DNA of 26,668 nucleotides from an uncultured Mycoplasmatota bacterium (lineage in GTDB: Bacteria > Bacillota_I > Bacilli_A > RF39 > UBA660), in assembly GCA_947645535.1 (NCBI GenBank), contig CANSDD010000008.1, positions 1 to 26,668 on the forward strand, read 5' to 3'. The position numbers and the translations under genes were made by a program. The notes below the pieces were generated by a model that worked only from the letters and a program-made list of their open reading frames with translations, had not been told where the DNA came from and did no database searches. Of this stretch, positions 1-8,265 are shown piece after piece; the stretch's first letter is position 1; each line of letters begins with the position of its first letter.

Positions 1-202
1 AGTCCATTTTGTTCTATTTTTAAATTTTAGTTCTAATCCTAACTCTTTTGCCTTGCCTTTAATTGCTCCAAGTGTCCTATTTGGAAGAACTTTAGTTAAC
101 TCTGTATAATGGCATTTACTAGCATATTCTCTTAAAATATTGATTTCTTCTTCTGTCCAATTTCTTTGATTGATATCTATTCCCCCACAAATCTTTATGC
201 GA
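1..202 (-). other. Fragment with Myb/SANT-like DNA-binding repeat
   Basis: Reading the minus strand in the frame that ends at base 1 gives an open stretch containing NWTEEEINILREYASK, then a second helix and LPNRTLGAIKGKAKELGLE, followed by NRTKWT, which looks like the start of a second repeat. This Trp-anchored two-helix pattern followed by an NRT..AI..KA..LGL recognition helix is common in phage and HNH-associated DNA-binding proteins. The frame has an in-frame stop just upstream (about 210-212) and I see no ATG, GTG or TTG before the domain, so it is either a decayed remnant or uses a start I cannot identify. The 3' end is cut by the window. Function beyond probable DNA binding is unknown. 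Confidence 0.35.
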
Positions 203-206
203 AAAA

Positions 207-535
207 CTTAACTATTATTGTAACACTTTTTTTTGCTTTTGTAAGCATAAATCATATTTTTTATTCTTCATAAATTATTGTAAAATGCTATTATTGTCTT
301 ATGTTTTATAAGAAATTAGAAAAGAAAAAGTTAATAAAAAAACTTTACCAATATAGATAAAGTTTTTAACATTTTTTGACCTAAATGTTTTATATCCTGC
401 ACCATCTGGAATTTAACATTTACTAATTGCTATTTCTTCTTGTGGCAATAATATACTATAATTTATGACAAAAATCATCTTTTATTTATTTTGTGTGAAA
501 AATAAATCACACTATTTTAGTATATGTAAAATTTA
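207..535. other. Intergenic spacer downstream of leuS
   Basis: This gene-free stretch is extremely AT-rich and holds one clear hairpin (331-377, listed separately) and one weaker hairpin (493-498 with 507-512) without a T-run on the leuS strand. A small plus-strand open frame crosses it into leuS but its product is low-complexity Phe/Ser/Ile and has no ribosome binding site, so I do not call it. No RNA gene or repeat is visible. Confidence 0.6.
331..377 (-). terminator. Bidirectional terminator after leuS
   Basis: A 10-bp perfect stem pairs 338-347 (AAAAACTTTA) with 358-367 (TAAAGTTTTT) around a 10-base loop. On the minus strand the stem runs into a T-rich tract; on the plus strand it is followed by ATTTTTT. 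It would end leuS transcription about 160 bases past the leuS stop and also stop transcription arriving from the other side. Confidence 0.55.
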
Positions 536-2932
536 TTATTTCACAACAATATTTACTAATTTCTTAGGAACAGTAATTATTTTTACTATCTCTTTTCCTT
601 CTATATTTTTCTTTACATTATCAATTTCTTTAGCTAGTTGTTCCATCTCTTCTTTTGCCGTATTTGTCTCTACTACAAGTTTTCCTCTTACTTTTCCATT
701 TACTTGTACAATCATCTCATATGTATTTTCTACAGTTTTAGACTCCTCATAAGTAGGCCAACTAGATTCACAAAGTGGTTTTCCTAAGCCATATACTTCA
801 TTTAATTCTTCAGTAATATGTGGCGCGATTGGATTTAATAAATGTAAGAAAATACGATAATCGTCTTTTGTAATAGAATTTAATTTTTCATAATTATTAA
901 TTAAAATCATCAAAGCTGAAACTGCTGTATTGTATTTCATATTTTCAATATCATTTGTTACTTTTTTAATTGTTTGATGAGTAAGTGTTTCTAGACTATA
1001 TCCAGAATTAGAATTTAAAGATTCTCCTAATTTCCAAACTCTATCTAAGAAACGTTTACATCCTTTAAGTCCATTTGTACTCCAAGCAGCTTCTTTTTCA
1101 TAATCTCCAATAAACATTTCATAAGTACGAAGTGCATCTGCTCCCATTTCTTCTACAATGTCATTTGGATTGATGACATTTCCTTTTGATTTACTCATTT
1201 TTTCTCCATTATCTCCAAGTATCATTCCATGAGCAGTACGAATTTCAAATGGTTCTTTATTTGGAACTAGTCCTATATTATATAAGAATTGATTCCAAAA
1301 ACGTGCATATAATAAGTGTCTAGTTGCATGTTCCATTCCACCATTATACCAATCTACTTTTCCCCAATAATTAAGAGCTTCTTTTGATACAAAGTCTTTC
1401 TCATTATTAGAATCCATATAACGTAGAAAGTACCAGCTAGAACCTGCCCAGTTTGGCATTGTATCAGTTTCTCTTTTAGCATTTCCTCCACATTTTGGAC
1501 AAGCTACATTTACCCAATCATTGATTAAAGCTAAAGGACTTTCTCCATCTTCTGTTGGTTCATAATGAGCTACATCAGGTAGTAATACTGGTAAATCTTT
1601 TTCTGGAACAGGTACATAGCCACATTTATCACAATGTATCATTGGAATTGGTTCTCCCCAGAATCTTTGACGAGAGAATACCCAATCTTGAAGACGATAA
1701 TTTGTCTTTTTATGTCCAATTCCTTTTTCTTCTAAATAATCTAACATTTTATGAATGGCTTCTTCTTTATTACTAATTCCATTTAAAATGCCAGAATTAA
1801 TTCTTTCTCCATCTCCTGTATAAACTTCTTTTGTAACATCTCCACCTTTTATAACTGGAATAATTGGAATATTAAATTTCTTAGCAAACTCATAATCACG
1901 ACCATCATGAGCTGGTACTGCCATAATGGCGCCTGTTCCATAATGCATCATAACATAGTCACTTGTCCATATTTGAATCAAATCTCCTGTAATCGGACTA
2001 ATTGCTTCTATACCTTCTAATTTTACTCCTGTTTTTTCTTTTACTAGTTCAGTTCTTTCAAATTCTGTTTTCATACTAGAAACTTCTTTATATTTTACTA
2101 TTTCATTATAGTTTTTGATTCTATCTTTCATTTTCTCAATCATCGGATGTTCTGGCGCTACTACCATAAATGTTACTCCATATAATGTATCTGGTCTTGT
2201 TGTATAAATTTTTAATTTTTCATCTGAATCTTTAATATTAAAATCTACTTCTGCTCCTGTGCTTTTTCCTATCCAATTGATTTGTGCTGTCTTAATTCTA
2301 TCTTGAAAATGGTTATCATTAAGTCCATCTAATAACTGTTTCGCATAATCACTCATACGAAGCATCCATTGTTCTTTTTCTTTTTGAACAACTTTACTTC
2401 CACATCTTTCACATACTCCACCACTAGAGTCTTCGTTAGAAAGTCCTGTTTTACAGTTTGGACACCAATTGATATTTTTTTTATCTTTATAAGCAAGTCC
2501 ATGTTCATAAAATTTTAAAAATTGCCACTGTGTCCATTTATAATATTCTGGATCTGTTGTTGAAAACTCACGACTCCAATCATAAGAAATACCAAGACTT
2601 TGAATTTGTCCTTTAAATGTTTTGATATTCTCTTTAACAGCAACACTTGGATGAATATGATTTTTAATTGCATATTGTTCTGCTGGTGCTCCAAATGCAT
2701 CCCATCCCATTGGAAATAATACATTGTATCCTTCCATTCTTCTTTTACGTGCTAAAGTATCAAGTGCAGTATAACTCCTTACATGTCCTACATGAAGTCC
2801 TGCTCCTGATGGATACGGAAATTCCACTAAAATATAATATTTTTGTTTATCGCTTTTATTATGTGCTATAAAGGTATGGTTTTCTTCCCAATATTTTTGC
2901 CATTTTTCTTCTATTTTTTTATAATCATACAT
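536..2932 (-). CDS. leuS: Leucyl-tRNA synthetase
   Basis: Charges tRNA-Leu with leucine using ATP, in the cytoplasm; a class Ia synthetase. The 798-residue product is close to the usual bacterial length. Visible signatures are the HIGH-type motif HVGH at residues 47-50 in the context FPYPSGAGLHVGH, the KMSKS motif at 578-582 (GEKMSKSKGN), a Cys-pair zinc-like insertion near 156-180 (CPNC and CERC) and a second one in the central part (CDKCGY, CPKCGG), an editing domain with the MAVPAHDGRD stretch, and the C-terminal VQVNGKVRGK typical of LeuRS. The ATG start overlaps the end of the upstream membrane-protein gene by 22 bases, suggesting translational coupling; the local ribosome binding site (GAAAGAAGTG) is weak. 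No promoter is obvious directly upstream; a leucine-specific T-box leader lies about 2.6 kb upstream on the same strand. Confidence 0.97.
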   Translation of the reverse strand: MYDYKKIEEKWQKYWEENHTFIAHNKSDKQKYYILVEFPYPSGAGLHVGHVRSYTALDTLARKRRMEGYNVLFPMGWDAFGAPAEQYAIKNHIHPSVAVKENIKTFKGQIQSLGISYDWSREFSTTDPEYYKWTQWQFLKFYEHGLAYKDKKNINWCPNCKTGLSNEDSSGGVCERCGSKVVQKEKEQWMLRMSDYAKQLLDGLNDNHFQDRIKTAQINWIGKSTGAEVDFNIKDSDEKLKIYTTRPDTLYGVTFMVVAPEHPMIEKMKDRIKNYNEIVKYKEVSSMKTEFERTELVKEKTGVKLEGIEAISPITGDLIQIWTSDYVMMHYGTGAIMAVPAHDGRDYEFAKKFNIPIIPVIKGGDVTKEVYTGDGERINSGILNGISNKEEAIHKMLDYLEEKGIGHKKTNYRLQDWVFSRQRFWGEPIPMIHCDKCGYVPVPEKDLPVLLPDVAHYEPTEDGESPLALINDWVNVACPKCGGNAKRETDTMPNWAGSSWYFLRYMDSNNEKDFVSKEALNYWGKVDWYNGGMEHATRHLLYARFWNQFLYNIGLVPNKEPFEIRTAHGMILGDNGEKMSKSKGNVINPNDIVEEMGADALRTYEMFIGDYEKEAAWSTNGLKGCKRFLDRVWKLGESLNSNSGYSLETLTHQTIKKVTNDIENMKYNTAVSALMILINNYEKLNSITKDDYRIFLHLLNPIAPHITEELNEVYGLGKPLCESSWPTYEESKTVENTYEMIVQVNGKVRGKLVVETNTAKEEMEQLAKEIDNVKKNIEGKEIVKIITVPKKLVNIVVK

Positions 2933-3279
2933 GTTTTTTTCACTTCTTTCTTTTTATAATATATTCCTATCATATGATAACTAAATAAAATAAGGGGTAC
3001 TAATAATATAAATCCTATTAAAAATTTTAAGATAAAATTTGCTATAAAATCTGTTATTAAAAAGGTAATTGCAATTATAAAACTATTTATAAGTGCAATT
3101 GTTTGCGCAAATACCTTTTTATTTATTTTTGACACATCTAATTGATATCTTTTAATAATAAAAGATGCTTGTCCACTCTTATAAATATCTTCTAGTTTCT
3201 TTTTATTTCTAATTACTGTAAAAAAGTACAGTAGATATAGAAATAAAAAGACAATAATTGTTACAATAATTCTTTCCAT
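2911..3279 (-). CDS. Small integral membrane protein, function unknown
   Basis: A 122-residue hydrophobic protein. A first membrane segment occupies about residues 3-22, a short charged stretch follows (NKKKLEDIYKSGQASFIIKRYQLD), and two further hydrophobic segments span about 60-105, ending in a basic tail. The pattern resembles small membrane proteins found in uncharacterised Bacilli/Mollicutes-like genomes, but I do not recognise a named family. The start is supported by GGAGG seven bases before the ATG. It overlaps leuS by 22 bases, so the two are almost certainly co-transcribed and translationally coupled. Confidence 0.75.
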   Translation of the reverse strand: MERIIVTIIVFLFLYLLYFFTVIRNKKKLEDIYKSGQASFIIKRYQLDVSKINKKVFAQTIALINSFIIAITFLITDFIANFILKFLIGFILLVPLILFSYHMIGIYYKKKEVKKTCMIIKK

Positions 3280-3354
3280 AGCTAACCTCCATCATTCGCT
3301 TGAATCTTCATTTTCTTCTTTTCTCTTAACTTTTATTATTTTTTGAAAATGATT

Positions 3355-3716
3355 CTAAGATAATTCAATCGTCACTGTTGCCCAAATCAGATGTATCTTG
3401 TAAAATTCGCATATTCTTCTTATATTAGCAAGAGAAAATATATTTTCAAATTCTGTTAATGCTTTGCCACAAGCAATTTCATGAAATATCTTACTAGCTT
3501 CTTTTAATACATCTAAATCATCTACTAATAAAAATTTATCTATTCTAGCTCAATCATCATTATCAGTAGTATATGTCTTTTTGCTCTATTTTCTGCTAAA
3601 TCAAAAAATGCTGAAATGATTAATTCTAAACTTTTTAACTCATTTTTTGTTAAATAATTTTTGGCAATTACCACATCTGTTTCTAATATTTTTACGTTCA
3701 GAGAATTTTTACATAA
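3355..3716 (-). pseudogene. 3' remnant of a decayed RhuM-family gene
   Basis: Translating the minus strand gives the C-terminal third of a RhuM protein in pieces: ILETDVVIAKNYLTKNELK, then after a one-base frameshift FDLAENRAKRH, then ARIDKFLLVDDLDVLKEASK and further to a TAG at 3357-3355. The expected Trp before ARIDKF is TGA. The first piece corresponds to residues around 217-240 of the intact RhuM encoded next door, so the N-terminal two thirds is missing here. The missing part is matched in extent by the remnant on the far side of the intact gene (4855-5550), which points to one gene split in two. Confidence 0.75.
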
Positions 3717-3735
3717 GCTTTGTCCTAAAATGACA

Positions 3736-4725
3736 TTAATTATCTTTATTTAATTCCTTTAGTTCAATATTCATAATTTCCAAATAATCTTTTTCTGCTT
3801 GAGTTAAATGTGTTTGCATATATTTATCATATTCTTTATGAGCTTTTCTTAAAGCTTCTTCATGTGATACTGTTCCCTTTGAATTTAAAATATCATTATG
3901 TGTCATTGTCAAAAAGCCATCTAATTCTCCAACCCAATCTTTCATAGTCATAGTTTTATGCTTTAATGCATTAATCTCCGCGACATCAAGATATGCTGAA
4001 ACAAGCCTATTTAATATTTGTAATTCCTCTAATGTTAAATAATTCTTAGCTATTTCTGTTTCCTTTCTAGTAGGCATATCACCTTTAAAATTAGTGAGAC
4101 CAATATTTTCTTTATTACTATCTACTCTATTAAATACTATTTCAGCTGCCGTATTATTTGAAACTGCATAGTGCATTTTATTTTGCACAGTTTTAAAGAA
4201 ATTGATAGTTATTTCCTGTTTAGGATTATAATCTATTGATGTAGAATATATGTCTAAAATTTTTCTCCAAAAAACCTTTTCACTAGATCTTATATCACGA
4301 ATTTTATCTAATAATTCATCAAAATAAGGATCAAAACCATTATTTTTAAAACGTTCAACATTAATATTATATCCCTTTACAAGATATTCTTTTAATTTTT
4401 CATTTGCCCACATTCTAAATTTTGTTCCATTACTTGATTTAACACGAAATCCAACAGCAATTATTAACTCAAGATTATAAAAATTAGTTGGTTTAGTAGA
4501 AAATTCGGAAATTCCGAATTTTCTCATGGTGTTAACTTCTAAAAGTTCATTTTCTTCATATATGTTTTTAATATGTTCATTTATTGTAGATTTAGATTTA
4601 TTATATAATTTACCAATTTGTTCTTGTGTCATCCAAACATTTTCGTTTTGTAAAACAACTTCAACTTTAATATCATTATCATTTTCATAAATTAATAAAT
4701 CACTATTTTCATTATTCTTTAACAT
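3736..4725 (-). CDS. rhuM: RhuM family protein (intact)
   Basis: A 329-residue member of the RhuM ('virulence RhuM') family, named for a Salmonella pathogenicity-island gene and often found next to restriction-modification and other accessory loci; its biochemical role is not established. Family landmarks in order are VWMTQEQIGKLYNKSKSTI near residue 30 (helix-turn-helix-like), NFYNLELIIAVGFRVKS near 82, RMWANEKLKEYLVKGY near 104, the central QNKMHYAVSNNTAAEIVFNR, and EIAKNYLTLEELQILNRLV in the C-terminal part. Start: ATG with AGGAGG six bases upstream, and a TATAAT -10-like box about 30 bases upstream without a clear -35. It sits between two pieces of a different, broken rhuM and downstream of a leucine T-box, so it may be read from its own weak promoter, from the T-box promoter, or both. 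Confidence 0.9.
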   Translation of the reverse strand: MLKNNENSDLLIYENDNDIKVEVVLQNENVWMTQEQIGKLYNKSKSTINEHIKNIYEENELLEVNTMRKFGISEFSTKPTNFYNLELIIAVGFRVKSSNGTKFRMWANEKLKEYLVKGYNINVERFKNNGFDPYFDELLDKIRDIRSSEKVFWRKILDIYSTSIDYNPKQEITINFFKTVQNKMHYAVSNNTAAEIVFNRVDSNKENIGLTNFKGDMPTRKETEIAKNYLTLEELQILNRLVSAYLDVAEINALKHKTMTMKDWVGELDGFLTMTHNDILNSKGTVSHEEALRKAHKEYDKYMQTHLTQAEKDYLEIMNIELKELNKDN

Positions 4726-4854
4726 TCCTATCCTCCTAGCATTGATATTATTATAACAAAATTATCTTTATTATTTGTATCATTTTTTTCAAATATTTTA
4801 ATATGATTATTTTTTACTATCCCTTTAAAATAACTCAGTTAATTTTGTTAATCT

Positions 4855-5550
4855 TGTCATATTGGACATACTTTCCAAGATGTTAATTCCATACGCTCCT
4901 TATCAACATCTGCTCTACTATAAATTATTTCTGTTGCTGTTTTATGAGATACTGCATAATGCATTTTATTTTAAATCTTTTTAAAAAATTTAATAGCAGT
5001 TGGAGATTTAGAATCATAATCTACAATCGTAACATATATATCAGTCACTTTTTGATAAAATCTTCTTTCAAATAATCTTATTTTTCTTATTTCCGCAAGT
5101 AAAGAGTCATAATCGTCTTCATCAAAAAATGTAATATTTGCCATTCTCTTTTTATCAATTATATAAACTTTTTTAGAAAATTCTTTCAATATATAAGATT
5201 GACTATCTTCTAAATTAAATTGCTCTTTCTGAATTTACTCTATATCTAATAGAAATTACCATATCAAGATTGTAATACGAAACATTTCTTTTTACTTCTC
5301 CATTACCTTCATTTTGAACTAGTAAGAATTTCTTACTAGTTGAACTTTCATCTAATTCATAAGTATTATATATTTCAGTAATATGCACAGTAATATTATT
5401 TCTACTAATATTAAAAAGCTCTTCAATTGATTTTTACGTTAACCATAAATCTCCATCTTCTAATTTTACTTGAATTCTTTTATCATAGGTTTGTTTTTCA
5501 AATATTAGAAATTCAGCACTACTACTTCTAATCATTAAACCCTTACTCAC
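4855..5550 (-). pseudogene. 5' remnant of a decayed RhuM-family gene
   Basis: Begins with a GTG at 5550 behind an AAAGGAG ribosome binding site ten bases upstream. It reads as the N-terminal two thirds of a RhuM protein broken by nonsense and frameshift changes: VKLEDGDLWLT then TAA where family members have Gln, KSIEELFNISRNNITVHI, YYNLDMVISIRYRVNSERAI then TAA and TAG at expected Gln and Trp, a shift, then KEFSKKVYIIDKKRM through TAIKFFKKI, another TAA at a Gln position, and NKMHYAVSHKTATEIIYSR up to MELTSWK, after which homology stops. Several changes are CAA to TAA. It is clearly a different lineage from the intact rhuM next to it, with only moderate similarity. It is the first coding sequence behind the T-box terminator. 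Confidence 0.85.
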
Positions 5551-5580
5551 AAAATATCATCTCCTTTCTATCTTTAATAC

Positions 5581-5640
5581 AAAAAAGTATTATGATATAA
5601 GGACGGAAAACATCCGCGGTACCACCTTACTTCATAATAC
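5581..5640 (-). terminator. T-box intrinsic terminator
   Basis: A 9-bp perfect outer stem pairs 5640-5632 (GTATTATGA) with 5595-5587 (TCATAATAC), with a second helix TAAGG/CCTTA inside, followed by six T at 5586-5581. The T-box sequence is embedded in its 5' side, as expected for competing terminator and antiterminator folds. Confidence 0.85.
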
Positions 5641-5813
5641 TTTCATTATGCACTTTACTCTTATAACGGAGAGTTTCCGCTTCTTCAGAACAAAATAAGC
5701 AAGTTCAGAAAGTAAATACTCAGATTTTCACCAACCATCTGCTCTCTTTTCTATTTCTTTTTTCTTACTACTCTTATTTTTTGTTTTTCATATATATTAG
5801 GAACAAATCCTTG
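5581..5813 (-). promoter_or_regulatory. T-box leader, leucine specifier (CUU)
   Basis: A tRNA-sensing leader that lets transcription continue when uncharged tRNA accumulates. The conserved T-box sequence AGGTGGTACCGCGG lies at 5627-5614. The base of Stem I pairs 5780-5773 (AAAATAAG) with 5699-5692 (CTTATTTT). Above it is a specifier loop with AGTAGTA on the 5' side (containing the loop-E AGTA) and GAA-CTT-G on the 3' side, closed by AGAAA (5765-5761) with TTTCT (5711-5707). In the standard arrangement the codon after GAA is the specifier, here CTT (5703-5701), a leucine codon. The nearest leucine-related gene downstream on this strand is leuS, separated by the RhuM island and a small membrane protein gene. 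The 5' end is inferred from the promoter. Confidence 0.9.
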
Positions 5814-5819
5814 TCACTT

Positions 5820-5849
5820 ATTATAATATAAATTTCTACATTTGGTCAA
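5820..5849 (-). promoter_or_regulatory. Sigma-A-type promoter of the T-box transcript
   Basis: Minus-strand TTGACC at 5849-5844 and TATAAT at 5825-5820 with an 18-base spacer. The -35 box lies inside the last codons of the upstream GH31 gene, so the leader is packed directly against that gene. It gives a transcription start near 5813. Confidence 0.7.
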
Positions 5850-8250
5850 TATATTCTAACAATTTTAAGAATAATTTCATGAATTTCCACTCTAATGTTC
5901 CTTTATTTCCCATTTTTCGAATCTCAATTCTTTTTTTCTTTATTGAAAAATCTGGATTAAATAGTATTTTATCTATCTGTTCTTTTAGCTCTGTTTCTAT
6001 TTGCAGATCACTTATAATTCCTTCTATATCTTCATTGATTAACCTAACTGCGTCTATTTCAATATCATTTCCTTTGCAAATAACAGTTAATTGTCCAAGT
6101 GTACTAACTTCTTTTACTTCAACAATAAAATCAGGACCCTCTACATGTGATTCATAACCCATTTTTGAATTATTAAAATAAATAGTAACATCTTCTGCTT
6201 GTTTGGTATTTCTAAAACGAAATTTATAATTTCTTGTATTAGGTATAATGCCACTTTTTCCCTCTGTTGGTCTAATAATAACTGTATAATTATTTGGCAT
6301 ATAATTATAATCAATCGAAGTTTTTATATAGTATTCATTTTGATATAAATCACTAATACCATCATCTTCATAAAGTGTATATACATTATTTGCGCCTGGA
6401 AAAATTTGAATTTCTAAATCTTTTGGAGGAGTTGTATCATTTAAATTTTCATTATTTCCAAGAGGAATAATAGAGCCTGCTTTTACAAATACGGGATAGT
6501 CTTGATCTCTAAAAAATGTTGTATAATTTTTATTTCCACTAAATTTTTTCCCTGTTACAAAATCAAACCATATTCCTTCTGGCATAAAAAATTTATGAAT
6601 GACTCGGTTCATGACATAGTCTTTTTTTGTTACAATTGGCGATACAAAGAATGAATTGCCAAAATAATAATCATATTTATATAATGGATCATCATACATT
6701 TCTGGGTATTCATAATAAATAGGTTTAACAAGAGGTTTTCCTTCTTTATGATAACGATATGCTTCTGTATACAAATACGGAATAAGTCTATGACGTAATT
6801 GTAAGTATTGTTTTGTTATTCCATATGTTTTTAAACTCCAACGCCAAGGTTCTCTTTTATAATATTTTCCAGCTTCTGCACCAAATTTCATAATTGGTGA
6901 AAAAACACCTAATTGAACATACCTAGTAAATAATTCACTATCTTCAATGCCTTTAAAATATCCTCCAATATCGTGACTCCAAAAGCTAACTCCTATATTA
7001 GCGGCTGCTGCATTATGAAGTGGAATTTTTTTTAGTGTATCCCATCCTACTATTGTTTTTCCAGAATATAATACAGGATAACGATGGGCAGCTACAAATG
7101 TATTTCTGGCAAGTACCATTGGTCTTCTTTTTGAATCTCTTTTCATATCACAAAAATGATAATGTTTTAAAAGTTGTAATTCATCTAATCGTTTACTATC
7201 AAAATAATCAATCCAATAAAAATCTCCACCTAATACATCTAATGGATGTATATATAATTTCAAATAAACATCTATTACTTTTGGATCAAATACATTAAAT
7301 GGAATAATTCCACTTTTATCAGATCCTAAATATCCTTTGGCCTTTTCGTAATATTCATCAATTGGATAAAATCCTTCCATAGGACTAATATTAAGTCCTA
7401 AATAAATTCCTTTTGAGTGTAAATATGTAATCATATCAACTGGTGATTTAAATAATTCTTTGTTCCAGGTGAAACCAGTCATTAAATGCTTGTTTTTCTC
7501 ATAAGTTCTTACATGCCAATCCTTATCTAATAATAATACTGAGATAGGAATTTCATTTTTGTGAAAATCGTCAATTAAATCTTTTAAATTATCATCATTA
7601 TACATAATATTACGACTCCACCAATTACCTAATGCGTATCTAGGTATTAGAGTAGGACTTCCAGTTAATAAAAAATAATCTTTTAAACACAACTCAAAAT
7701 CTTTATTATAACAAAATAAATAAATATCGATTCCTGAATCTACACGAGCTGATAATGTTCCATTTTCATTTAATATATCTGTTTTAGAATCATCAATACT
7801 AGCAAATCCATCAACTGAATATAAAGCTTTTTTAGAATTTTTCCATTTGTTATCTAGCAAATCTGTATTAGGAGCTCCAAAATTTTTTATTTCTGGATGA
7901 CCATAATACCAGCTATTTCCTGTATTCTTTAATTCTACTTTTAAATTAGAAGTAGGATTTATTTTACTTCCTATAAATGTTTTTTCCTTTGAATAAGATA
8001 ATTTAAAATAATTTGTTTCTATTTCTAAATTATGTTCATCTTCTTTTTTAGAAAATGTAACATCAGGAAACAAACGATACCATATTAAATTTGTTGGTCT
8101 ATCTTCAAATAATCCTTTTTCGTTATATTCTAAACGAATCAAACTTTCTGTTAATACTGTAATTCGATATTTTTCGCCTTTTAAAATTTGTTTTGGATTC
8201 ATAAAAGCTAAATCATAGCTTACTTGAAATTGATTTCCTAAATTATACAC
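5836..8250 (-). CDS. Glycoside hydrolase family 31 (alpha-glucosidase-type)
   Basis: An 804-residue GH31 protein, predicted to act on alpha-linked glucosides or related sugars; no signal peptide is visible, so it is probably cytoplasmic. The N-terminal beta-sandwich is followed by the TIM barrel, with FYWIDYFD carrying the expected nucleophile Asp at about residue 348, then HRYPVLYSGKTIVGWDTLK, SFWSHDIGGY and YYKREPWRW, all GH31 landmarks. Family members normally have SGD where this protein has SGK (Lys at about 398); that Asp is the general acid/base, so the reaction may be altered or lost. Beta domains follow, ending in a charged tail of about 60 residues. The start is GTG at 8250, preceded by GGTGG at a good spacing. 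It starts 15 bases after the pyk stop, so the two form a translationally close pair, linking sugar release with lower glycolysis. No terminator follows; the T-box promoter overlaps its 3' end. Confidence 0.9.
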   Translation of the reverse strand: MYNLGNQFQVSYDLAFMNPKQILKGEKYRITVLTESLIRLEYNEKGLFEDRPTNLIWYRLFPDVTFSKKEDEHNLEIETNYFKLSYSKEKTFIGSKINPTSNLKVELKNTGNSWYYGHPEIKNFGAPNTDLLDNKWKNSKKALYSVDGFASIDDSKTDILNENGTLSARVDSGIDIYLFCYNKDFELCLKDYFLLTGSPTLIPRYALGNWWSRNIMYNDDNLKDLIDDFHKNEIPISVLLLDKDWHVRTYEKNKHLMTGFTWNKELFKSPVDMITYLHSKGIYLGLNISPMEGFYPIDEYYEKAKGYLGSDKSGIIPFNVFDPKVIDVYLKLYIHPLDVLGGDFYWIDYFDSKRLDELQLLKHYHFCDMKRDSKRRPMVLARNTFVAAHRYPVLYSGKTIVGWDTLKKIPLHNAAAANIGVSFWSHDIGGYFKGIEDSELFTRYVQLGVFSPIMKFGAEAGKYYKREPWRWSLKTYGITKQYLQLRHRLIPYLYTEAYRYHKEGKPLVKPIYYEYPEMYDDPLYKYDYYFGNSFFVSPIVTKKDYVMNRVIHKFFMPEGIWFDFVTGKKFSGNKNYTTFFRDQDYPVFVKAGSIIPLGNNENLNDTTPPKDLEIQIFPGANNVYTLYEDDGISDLYQNEYYIKTSIDYNYMPNNYTVIIRPTEGKSGIIPNTRNYKFRFRNTKQAEDVTIYFNNSKMGYESHVEGPDFIVEVKEVSTLGQLTVICKGNDIEIDAVRLINEDIEGIISDLQIETELKEQIDKILFNPDFSIKKKRIEIRKMGNKGTLEWKFMKLFLKLLEYIDQM

Positions 8251-8265
8251 ATTTTCACCACCTTT

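Noticed and set aside
493..512. Hairpin GTGTGA/TCACAC as the leuS terminator
   Set aside because: The stem is only six pairs with a long loop and no T-run follows on the leuS strand; the hairpin at 331-377 is much better.
465..752. Plus-strand open frame opposite the leuS 3' end
   Set aside because: It is antisense to conserved leuS codons, its product is low-complexity and no ribosome binding site precedes it. The other plus-strand frames within dnaE, GH31 and the giant gene were rejected for the same reasons.
3355..5550. TGA read as Trp (genetic code 4)
   Set aside because: A TGA stands at an expected Trp in one rhuM remnant, and none of the genes ends in TGA. However, the many Trp codons of leuS, dnaE and GH31 are TGG, and the remnants also carry TAA and TAG, so decay explains it better. 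TGA avoidance as a stop is unremarkable at this base composition with so few genes.
3736..5550. Insertion sequence carrying rhuM
   Set aside because: I found no transposase, inverted repeats or clear target duplication around the intact rhuM, so I report only a nested gene arrangement.
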